Source: JBHENC01 sp051000345
GTDB taxonomy: Bacteria > Acidobacteriota > Blastocatellia > Pyrinomonadales > Pyrinomonadaceae
Assembly (NCBI GenBank): GCA_051000345.1
Contig: JBPCOJ010000017.1
Coordinates: 1 to 5,332, forward strand
DNA: 5,332 nt
Reading direction: 5' to 3'
The translations under genes were made by a program, and so were the position numbers. Positions 1 through 5,332 of this stretch are shown here, piece by piece. The notes below the pieces were generated by a model that saw only the letters and a list, made by a program, of their open reading frames with translations, did no database searches and was not told the DNA's origin. Numbering within the stretch: the first letter of the stretch is position 1; every line of letters begins with the position of its first letter.

Positions 1-2
1 TT

Positions 3-554
3 GCTACACCTTCGGGTGGTATTATAACGAAGGAACAACAAATGCAAGGATTTAGACCGCCTTTAGCCGGATACAGCGATGTATTTGAATTTGAAAATGT
101 TCAGGTGCGGCGCGACGGCGATACAGCTGTGATGAGTTATGTCATCAACGAATATGAACACTGGGACAATCAGAAATACGTCATACCGTTGCTTCGTAAA
201 ACTGACACTTATATTTTGCGCGACGGGCGTTGGTTGATTATCGCTTCACAAGAAACATTCATTCCTGCGGAACGCAAAGCAATCAAGATTAACCCGAAGA
301 TTTACGCGGCTTATGTCGGACAATATCAACTGATGCGTTCGCTCATTTATGCCGTAACCAGAGAAGGCGATAAGTTGATGATGCAGGAAATTGGTCAGCC
401 TAATAAGAGAGAACTTCTTCCAGAAACGGAAATGTCATTTTTTTCTAAAGGCGAGAACGGGCAAATTGTTTTCGTAAAAGACGCAAAAAGCAACGTAACA
501 CATTTAATCATTCGTGATAACAATTATGACATCAAAGTAAAAAAGATTGAGTGA
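3..554 (+). CDS. SnoaL/NTF2-like (DUF4440) plus DUF3471-type protein, 5' partial; probable integron cassette cargo
   Basis: The reading frame is open to the left edge (13 codons precede the first ATG at 42), so the start is outside the window and that ATG is probably internal. About 183 residues are visible. Numbering from the ATG at 42, residues 1-75 resemble the end of an NTF2/SnoaL-like DUF4440 domain: a GDTAVMSY strand, then a TDTYILRDGRWLIIASQ strand pair. Residues about 82-168 resemble the DUF3471-type beta domain (YVGQYQL, a GQPNKRELLPE stretch, FVKDAKSNVTHLII, ending DIKVKKIE). Proteins of this build are common in Acidobacteriota and are often exported; their substrate is generally unknown, and any signal peptide here would be off the edge. 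GC is about 41% over 61-540, far below the neighbours, with many A/T third positions. An attC-like site begins 30 bases after the stop, so I read this as the cargo of a mobile gene cassette. Domain assignment is from recalled family patterns. Confidence 0.8.
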   Translation, partial: ATPSGGIITKEQQMQGFRPPLAGYSDVFEFENVQVRRDGDTAVMSYVINEYEHWDNQKYVIPLLRKTDTYILRDGRWLIIASQETFIPAERKAIKINPKIYAAYVGQYQLMRSLIYAVTREGDKLMMQEIGQPNKRELLPETEMSFFSKGENGQIVFVKDAKSNVTHLIIRDNNYDIKVKKIE

Positions 555-584
555 GCAGGACAGGTTGTTTTGTGGAAAAGCCGC

Positions 585-697
585 GCATAACAAATCATTG
601 GACGTGAGGGCGAAACAGCTACTTTCTTATCACGTTGTCTTTTGAACTCAAACGGGTTTGGTAGCGGTTTCGCTCCACGTCAATTCCAGCGTTAGTT
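585..697 (+). other. attC: integron attC recombination site (59-base element)
   Basis: The left core box R'' is GCATAAC (585-591), close to the RYYYAAC consensus. The right core R' is GTTAGTT (691-697), with an overlapping second core GTTAGGC at 695-701 that is complementary to R'' at 6 of 7 positions. Inside the cores are short unpaired spacers (592-596 and 685-690). The L boxes follow: ATT-GACGTG (597-606, with G600 or G601 bulged) pairs with CACGTCAAT (676-684). A607 is a second bulge, about 5-6 bp from the first. The stem continues as 608-616 with 667-675 (one G-T pair), an A617/G666 mismatch, then GCTAC (618-622) with GTAGC (661-665), leaving a 38-base variable loop. Known attC sites fold this way on the bottom strand for IntI recombination, with extrahelical bases on the L'' side. 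Total length of 113 bases is within the usual 57-141 range. Its place just after a + strand AT-rich gene gives the normal cassette orientation. Confidence 0.85.
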
Positions 698-719
698 AGG
701 CGAAAACTTTGTCGCTCCT

Positions 720-3266
720 TTATTCGGACTCCCGGCTTCGTTCTCCTTGTATGGCGTTGAAGATGAAGGGAAACGTCCCCCACGTTTGGCCGCGATGCTG
801 CGGGCGAAAGCCGAACAGCACGATGCGCCCTTTGCCCATCGTCACTTCGGCGAGCGCGATCTTGTTTTTGATGTAACTCTCGCCCAAGAGCCAGCCCGAT
901 TGCAGTACGTTCGTTTCCGCATAACGCGCGATGACGCGGACACGCGCGGCATCCGTTGCTTCCTTGTTTATCTCAAACGCTTGGCTGTTGATAAAATATG
1001 CGTTCGTGTCCCGCTCGAATCCGCGCGCGAGCGTTTGTTGTGTATCGACATTTAGTTTAAGGATCGAGCCGGGACAATAAAACTCCGAAGAGCGCACGCC
1101 CTCAAGCACGTTGCGTAGCGGCAGATTGAAACGCTTGATCGCCAGCTCAGTCGAAGCGTCGAAGCATACGAGCGTGCCGCCCGCTTCGACGAACTCGCGC
1201 AAACCCTGCACGCCCGCTTCACCGATGCCGCCCGTTAATTCCGCAGGATACTTGCCCGCCGCATTGCCTTCGATTATCTCGCGCTCCGTTTGCGAAGGCA
1301 GCACGATGACATCGAAACGAGCGCGCAAATTGCCCGCGCGCATATCGTTATTGAAGACGGATTTATACGGCACATTGAAGGTGTCGAAAACATACCGCGT
1401 CCAGCCTTCGTCCATCGAACCCGTATAGCTTTTATAGAGCGCGAGACGAACAGGCCGCGTGATCGGATTTTTAATCGGCGATGCCACAGTCGCAGCCGCG
1501 CTGTTGTTCGCCTGAAGCGGCAAGGCCAGATCGCGCCGCACTTGTTGTTCGTCGCGTAGAAGCGTGAGGCGTCTATCGGCTGCTGTCTCCCTGATGCTTG
1601 TCACCGCGCGCGCTTCAACGCCCATCTGCAAAGGCAGCGTCCATCCGGCGACATCGTAGGGGCGTTCGGCGTCGCCTGTGGCGGTGCGTCTGGTCGGATA
1701 CTGTTGCGCTTCAAAAAGCGATTGCACGTTGGCGCGCTGCGGTTGCGAGAGAAAAACGATGTAGCTGCCGAGCGGCGTTTCCGTCGCGCCGCCGTTTGGT
1801 TGATTCGCAAACGAGAGATGCAGTTCACGGTCGAGCCTGTAAACTTCCATGCCCTGCCCGACAAGCGCGCCGATTAGCTTCGCCACGTTTTCGTCTCTGC
1901 CTTGTCCAGCCGGAATCAGATATGCGAGCGGGCTGTTGTCAGTCGAAGCGTGTGAAGCGACGGCGCGGCGATTGAGTTCGTAGAAATTGCGCAAATAATC
2001 CGTGCGGTATTTGGCGGCGAGTGAAAGCAGCGAACGGGAGGCAATCAGTTCGATGTTCATTATGTCGCGCGGACGCCATACGCCGCCCGTCCAAGGATTC
2101 GGAAAGTTCGTTGCAGGAGAAAGCGCAGAGATCATGCCGCGCGTCGTTGATTTCGCAAGCTGTTCGCGCGTGACGGTGACGGGCGTCATAATGCGCGCGC
2201 TCGCGGCTTCGGAGAGAATGCCTATGGAGTTGTGGTAATAAGGCGCTGTGCGAAAGCCGCCGTGCCACCAAGTATCGTAGAGCGCGTTTGTGATAACGCC
2301 CTGAACATTTGCTGCTTCGAGGTCTGCCGCCATCTTGTGGCCGATTAATCCGACTTCGCGCAGCAAGAGCGGCGCGATGCGCGGGTTCGGCGGATCATAA
2401 AACGGCGGAATAAAAAAGCGCGAGCCGGTTGCGCCCTGTTGATGAACGTCATAGACGATTTCCGGGAACCACTCCTTCCAGAAAAACTTTGTGATCGCGC
2501 GCGTCTCCGCCAGATCGAGCATAAACCAATCGCGGTTGTCGTCGTGTCCAGCGTAATAATGATAAATTTCCGGCGGCTCCGTTCCTTCGTAGGGCGTGCC
2601 GAGAGTTTTGCGATACCAGTCGGCGACAATATCCACGCCGTCAGGATTAGCAGAGGGAATGAGCAGCAAAATCGTGTTCTGCAAAATCTCGCGCGTCGCC
2701 GCGTCCTCAGCCGTCGCCAACTCGTAAGCGAGCTGCATGGACATTTGCGAAGCGACGATTTCCGTCGAGTGAATCGAGCAGGAAATAGCGATGACGGTTT
2801 TGCCTTGTCGTATCAATTCATCGCGCGCAGTTTCGCTTGCCACCGTGCGTGGATCACTGAGACGCCGTTGAATGATTTTGTATTTTTCGAGTTCGCGTAT
2901 ATTCTCTGGCGCGCTGATGAAGGCAACAATCAGCGGGCGCTTGAGCGTCGTTAATCCGATTTGTTCGACGCGCACGCGTTCGCTCGCTTTATCAAGACGC
3001 GCAAAGTAATTGTTAATCTGGCTCCAATCGGCAATCGTGCGATCATCGCCCGGCGTAAACCCGAGCACTGCGCGCGGTGACAAAATCGCTTGCGAATTGA
3101 CAGAGGCTTGAGAATCGAAAGCGACTGCACCGCTTGCTTTGCCGCTGCTGCTGCCCGCATGATTCGTTTGCGCGTGGGCGGTGACAAGAGATGTTTGCAG
3201 CGCCGGAAAAACGAGCAGCGAACAAACGGCGATGTGTAAAACAAGATGACGCGAATACGAGAGCAT
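720..3266 (-). CDS. Secreted M14 family zinc carboxypeptidase-like protein with C-terminal GATase-1-like domain
   Basis: This 848-residue protein has an N-terminal signal peptide (hydrophobic about 8-29, probable cleavage after AHA at 30-32), so it should act outside the cytoplasm. Residues about 75-380 form a peptidase M14 domain. The zinc ligands are visible as H166-S-T-E169 and H275 (VYDVH). SANPDG is at 205-210, R218 and N244-R245 match substrate-binding positions, and E353 (GILSEAAS) fits the catalytic glutamate. All key residues are present, so it is probably active on peptide C-termini, but the substrate is unknown. Residues about 605-840 look like a class-I glutamine-amidotransferase-like fold (FDVIVLPSQ 651-659, GLREFVEAGGTLVCFD 688-703) of the kind attached to other long M14 proteins, probably non-catalytic. 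The start at 3266 is supported by AGAGGA eight bases upstream. The gene is divergent from the acyltransferase gene, and its stop lies 22 bases from R' of the attC site. No partner gene on this strand is close enough to suggest an operon. Confidence 0.9.
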   Translation of the reverse strand: MLSYSRHLVLHIAVCSLLVFPALQTSLVTAHAQTNHAGSSSGKASGAVAFDSQASVNSQAILSPRAVLGFTPGDDRTIADWSQINNYFARLDKASERVRVEQIGLTTLKRPLIVAFISAPENIRELEKYKIIQRRLSDPRTVASETARDELIRQGKTVIAISCSIHSTEIVASQMSMQLAYELATAEDAATREILQNTILLLIPSANPDGVDIVADWYRKTLGTPYEGTEPPEIYHYYAGHDDNRDWFMLDLAETRAITKFFWKEWFPEIVYDVHQQGATGSRFFIPPFYDPPNPRIAPLLLREVGLIGHKMAADLEAANVQGVITNALYDTWWHGGFRTAPYYHNSIGILSEAASARIMTPVTVTREQLAKSTTRGMISALSPATNFPNPWTGGVWRPRDIMNIELIASRSLLSLAAKYRTDYLRNFYELNRRAVASHASTDNSPLAYLIPAGQGRDENVAKLIGALVGQGMEVYRLDRELHLSFANQPNGGATETPLGSYIVFLSQPQRANVQSLFEAQQYPTRRTATGDAERPYDVAGWTLPLQMGVEARAVTSIRETAADRRLTLLRDEQQVRRDLALPLQANNSAAATVASPIKNPITRPVRLALYKSYTGSMDEGWTRYVFDTFNVPYKSVFNNDMRAGNLRARFDVIVLPSQTEREIIEGNAAGKYPAELTGGIGEAGVQGLREFVEAGGTLVCFDASTELAIKRFNLPLRNVLEGVRSSEFYCPGSILKLNVDTQQTLARGFERDTNAYFINSQAFEINKEATDAARVRVIARYAETNVLQSGWLLGESYIKNKIALAEVTMGKGRIVLFGFRPQHRGQTWGTFPFIFNAIQGERSRESE

Positions 3267-4142
3267 GAAGAGAATCCTCTGCCGGAACTGCTTGACGGCG
3301 GCGGCAATAATAGCGAACCGGAGACCGCCGCGGCGTTCGGGCGCAACGAGCGGGAAAACGAATTGAATCGAGCGAGCGCGAATTTTAGCACAGCGGCTCG
3401 CGCTCCGTCGGGCAGCCGTCTTTTTTATTATTGGAGCCTATGCGCCGCCGCGCTTCTGCTACTCATCTTCGCGCCGCCGACGCTCCTTGTCGCGTGGGCT
3501 GCCAAAAGGCGCGAGTGGGTTTATCCTGTCGCGCAGTGGGGCGCGCGCATGTGGCTGCGTTTGAGCATGGTGCGCGTGCGCGTGCGTGGACGCGAGCATC
3601 TCGATCCCGGCCAGACTTACGTTTTTATCTCGAATCATCGCTCGTATCTGGACACGGCGACGATCTTCGGCCACATGGGGCGGCGGATGGGCATACTCGC
3701 AAAAAAAGAGTTGTTGAAGGTACCTATTTTGGGTTACGGAATGGGCTATGTGAACATCATGGCGATTGATCGCAGCAACAGGGAGCGCGCGCTTCAGACA
3801 GTGCAGGCGGCGACGGCGCGAATACGGTCAGGCGTTTCCTTCGGAGTCTTTGCGGAAGGCACGCGCGCTCTTCCCGGCAAGCTTTTGCCGTTCAAGAAGG
3901 GCGCGTTTTATATGGCGATTGAGGCGGGCGTTCCCGTCGTGCCGGTGGCGATGAAGAATACGGATGAATTGATGGGCAAAAAAACAGGCCGCGCGAAACC
4001 GGGCTTAATCGAAATGGTCTGGCTCGAGCCGATTGCGACACGCGGGCTTTCAACCGACGAAGATGTTGCGCGGCTCATCGAAGAAGTTCACGCGCGCATC
4101 GCGGCGGAACTGTCGAAGCCATTCGAGCAGGCAGATGATTGA
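3246..4142 (+). CDS. plsC: 1-acyl-sn-glycerol-3-phosphate acyltransferase (PlsC family)
   Basis: The product is a membrane-bound acyltransferase of the LPLAT family, likely converting lysophosphatidic acid to phosphatidic acid in phospholipid synthesis. A hydrophobic segment is at about 63-84. Block I is N130-H131-RSYL-D136, the HX4D catalytic motif. Block II follows around 150-164 (ILAKKELLKVPILGYG), block III is FAEGTR at 202-207, and block IV is VPVVPVAM at 229-236. The C-terminus is complete. Coordinates use the first ATG, but this start is doubtful: no Shine-Dalgarno precedes it, it overlaps the divergent peptidase start by 21 bases, and residues 1-55 are polar and unlike the family. A TTG at 3363 (residue 40) has GGGA upstream and would give a 259-residue protein, closer to usual family length. 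The gene converges on the next gene, with an inverted repeat between them. Related acyltransferases use other acceptors, so the exact substrate is inferred. Confidence 0.9.
   Translation: MTRIREHEENPLPELLDGGGNNSEPETAAAFGRNERENELNRASANFSTAARAPSGSRLFYYWSLCAAALLLLIFAPPTLLVAWAAKRREWVYPVAQWGARMWLRLSMVRVRVRGREHLDPGQTYVFISNHRSYLDTATIFGHMGRRMGILAKKELLKVPILGYGMGYVNIMAIDRSNRERALQTVQAATARIRSGVSFGVFAEGTRALPGKLLPFKKGAFYMAIEAGVPVVPVAMKNTDELMGKKTGRAKPGLIEMVWLEPIATRGLSTDEDVARLIEEVHARIAAELSKPFEQADD
3275..3280 (-). promoter_or_regulatory. ribosome binding site of the M14 peptidase gene
   Basis: The minus strand reads AGAGGA here, eight bases before the ATG ending at 3266. This is a good Shine-Dalgarno match at normal spacing. 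It fixes the start of the peptidase gene directly before a clear signal peptide. It also sits inside the first codons of the longest acyltransferase frame, which argues that the true acyltransferase start lies further downstream. Confidence 0.6.
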
Positions 4143-4151
4143 GCGCGCGTC

Positions 4152-4193
4152 TGTTGCAAGAGACGATTGCTGTAGTAGTCGTCTCTTGCAACA
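4152..4193. repeat. perfect 15-bp inverted repeat between convergent genes (possible bidirectional terminator)
   Basis: The arm TGTTGCAAGAGACGA (4152-4166) is the exact reverse complement of 4179-4193, with a 12-base loop that can pair a little further. It fills most of the 68 bases between the stops of two convergent genes, so each transcript would end in this hairpin. Neither strand has a T-run after the stem, so it is not a standard intrinsic terminator. It could be a terminator of a less usual type, an RNA-end stabiliser, or a copy of a dispersed palindromic element. Confidence 0.65.
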
Positions 4194-4210
4194 AAGCGGA
4201 GTTTGATGGA

Positions 4211-5095
4211 CTACGGTTTCGATTTCTTTTTAACGGGTGTCGGTGCTGGCGTTGGTTGCGCGGGCGGCGTTTCGTCATCATCGAGGACACGCAGCGTGCC
4301 TTTGCCGCGCTGGTAATCCGTATAGCGAACGAGGGCGCGCACATGCAGTACGTCTCCTGATTTGAATACGAGTTCTTCATCCGTTCGGGCGTAGGTCGGG
4401 AACCAGTAGCGCCCATCGATCTGCTCGCGGTAAGTTTCAAAGACAGGAAACCGCTCATTCTTTTTTTCATTCTCAGGCACGCCTTTGCCGCGCGTCTTCA
4501 CAATCTGCAAATCCTGATCGTCTATCCAGATGCGTCCCTGAAAAAAACGCTCCTTTGTTTTGTTCGGATCGGGCGCGATTTTCGGCGCGACATCGAAGAC
4601 GTATAAATTCAGTTCGTCGATGCGTTCTTTGCCGACGTACTTAAAATTATATTGAGCGATTTTGCTCGCTTCGAGCGCGAATTGATTAACGCCGCCGAGG
4701 TCTTCTATGTCCTCTGACTGAACTGCGGCAAACGTCGGCAGCGGGAAAAAAGTAATTTTCTCGTAACGTTCGCCCTTATCCGAGAAGGTAAAAGTCGAAA
4801 CGCGGTGATACTCGCCCGCAATCTGCCCGCCCTGCCCGATTTCCTGCAGCACTGCGTCGCGCTTGAAAATATATTCGTTGAGCGCCTTGCGAAAAATTGT
4901 TTCTTTGGCAGTGAAGGCACGGATAATACGATCAACGTCAATCGGCGCGGTTGTTGCAGTAGCGGTATTAACAGGCGAACCCGCAGCCGTGCGTTGTTGC
5001 GCGAACGCTTCCCGCATAAAGATTTCAGGCGTGAAAGAGTCGGCGGCACAAACAAGAAAAAGCAGCAAAAAAGCGTGTGCGAAAAAACGTTTCAT
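4211..5095 (-). CDS. Exported LolA-fold-like (outer-membrane lipoprotein-sorting-like) protein of unknown function
   Basis: This 294-residue protein starts MKRFF and has a hydrophobic run at 8-19. A probable signal peptidase I site follows AFA at 30-32, so it is likely periplasmic. C16 (FLVC) does not fit a lipobox. The mature part is mostly beta-rich: a helix at about 54-85, then strands such as HRVSTFTFSD (97-106), YEKITFFPLP (111-120), LNLYVFDVAP (162-171), GRIWIDDQDLQIVKTRGKG (187-205) and ETYREQIDGRYWFPTYARTDEEL (220-242). The pattern 'IWID..DLQIVK...' followed by 'E.YREQIDG.YWFPTYA' is characteristic of LolA/MucB-fold uncharacterised proteins common in Acidobacteriota. The tail (277-294) is Pro/Ala-rich then basic, and looks disordered. 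No strong Shine-Dalgarno is seen before the ATG; ACGGAA about ten bases upstream is the best candidate. The fold suggests binding of lipid or another hydrophobic ligand, but no specific role can be assigned. Confidence 0.85.
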   Translation of the reverse strand: MKRFFAHAFLLLFLVCAADSFTPEIFMREAFAQQRTAAGSPVNTATATTAPIDVDRIIRAFTAKETIFRKALNEYIFKRDAVLQEIGQGGQIAGEYHRVSTFTFSDKGERYEKITFFPLPTFAAVQSEDIEDLGGVNQFALEASKIAQYNFKYVGKERIDELNLYVFDVAPKIAPDPNKTKERFFQGRIWIDDQDLQIVKTRGKGVPENEKKNERFPVFETYREQIDGRYWFPTYARTDEELVFKSGDVLHVRALVRYTDYQRGKGTLRVLDDDETPPAQPTPAPTPVKKKSKP

Positions 5096-5332
5096 GGCAA
5101 TGATTCCGTTGAAAATTATTTTGTAAACAGCAGTGGAAATTTATCGCTAGCTCCTCGCTTCGCCGTTGAGCGGCGGGCTATTGAGCGAGTATTTAAGATG
5201 CCGCTCCTGCGCAGAGTGTTGCCATATACTTCAAGCCATGAAACGGCGCTGGCAATCCGGCGATGTCGTAACAATGTTTTGTTTTGCGCGGGTTCGCTTG
5301 AGCTACGAAATCTTCAAGCGCAACGGCTTGCC
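5096..5332. other. right-edge region with two competing partial reading frames, no firm gene
   Basis: This stretch of 237 bases holds the upstream region of the LolA-like gene and the window edge. Two frames overlap near the edge and cannot both be genes. On the + strand an ATG at 5238 opens a frame to the edge (31 codons, MKRRWQSGDVV...). It has about 65% GC at third positions, like the neighbouring chromosomal genes, but no Shine-Dalgarno. A TATACT box at 5225-5230 precedes it without a matching -35. On the minus strand a frame enters from the edge and stops at 5193-5195 (45 codons, ending KYMATLCAGAAS), with about 47% GC3. I slightly favour the + strand start of a divergent gene, but neither product is recognised. 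Confidence 0.3.
5154..5189. repeat. nested inverted repeat upstream of the LolA-like gene
   Basis: An outer pair CTCGCT (5154-5159) and AGCGAG (5184-5189) encloses an inner hairpin CGCCG (5161-5165) and CGGCG (5171-5175) with a TTGAG loop. No T-run follows on either strand. It may be a terminator for a minus-strand gene off the right edge, an RNA leader structure, or chance in GC-rich DNA. Confidence 0.35.

Noticed and set aside
585..701. Simple rho-independent terminator for the left gene
   Set aside because: The stem is very long and interrupted, has paired core boxes of the RYYYAAC/GTTRRRY type and a large loop, and no T-run follows. attC explains all parts better.
2439..2954. A 171-codon + strand reading frame inside the peptidase gene
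   Set aside because: It lies wholly opposite conserved M14 domain codons, including the HSTE zinc motif region. Its translation is Arg-rich with no recognisable domain, as expected of an antisense shadow in GC-rich DNA.
3292..3312. TTGACG and ATAATA as a -35/-10 promoter for the acyltransferase gene
   Set aside because: The spacing between the boxes is only about 9 bases, far from the 16-18 needed, and no alternative partner is present at the correct distance.
2951..3391. A 146-codon minus-strand frame overlapping the start of the peptidase gene
   Set aside because: It is out of frame with the peptidase coding sequence and is low-complexity Ser/Arg-rich. The peptidase frame has the signal peptide and a good ribosome binding site.
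4139..4360. A short + strand frame running across the inverted repeat into the LolA-like gene
   Set aside because: It overlaps the end of the acyltransferase gene by only a few bases but then lies antisense to conserved codons of the LolA-like gene. Its product has no recognisable features.
1..5332. CRISPR array, tRNA, rRNA, insertion sequence or transposase
   Set aside because: No regularly spaced direct repeats, no cloverleaf or rRNA-like sequence, and no DDE or serine/tyrosine recombinase motifs were seen in any plausible frame.

Overview
The window reads as bacterial chromosomal DNA of moderate GC. The central genes run at roughly 57% GC by spot counts of a few lines. The gene content is a secreted M14 metallopeptidase with an extra C-terminal domain, a PlsC-type acyltransferase, a secreted LolA-fold-like protein and a DUF4440/DUF3471-type protein. 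This mix is typical of Acidobacteriota, perhaps Blastocatellia-like. That assignment is an inference from protein character, with no marker gene to confirm it.

Left part (1-701): the 3' part of a + strand gene at about 41% GC encodes the end of a SnoaL/NTF2-like domain followed by a DUF3471-like beta-rich domain. After its stop comes a 113-base imperfect inverted repeat (585-697) with the full architecture of an integron attC site: R'' and R' core boxes, short unpaired spacers, pairing L boxes with two bulged bases on the L'' side, and a long stem with a variable loop. Gene plus attC in this order and orientation is the 3' half of an integron gene cassette. No integrase is in view, so the parent structure (complete integron, integrase-less attC cluster, or solitary cassette) lies off the left edge.

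Middle (720-4142): a large minus-strand gene for a secreted M14 zinc carboxypeptidase-like protein ends 18 bases from the alternative outer core of the attC. It is divergent from a + strand lysophosphatidic acid acyltransferase-like gene, and the longest reading frames overlap head to head by 21 bases.

Right part (4143-5332): the acyltransferase gene converges on a minus-strand gene for an exported LolA-fold-like protein. The 68-base gap between them holds a perfect 15-bp inverted repeat. Upstream of that gene is a 237-base stretch with a nested hairpin and two mutually exclusive short reading frames reaching the window edge, neither firmly assignable.

The chromosomal genes are individually ordinary envelope or secreted functions. 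They do not form an obvious single pathway, and strand changes separate them into separate transcription units. The item that stands out is the cassette boundary at the left.
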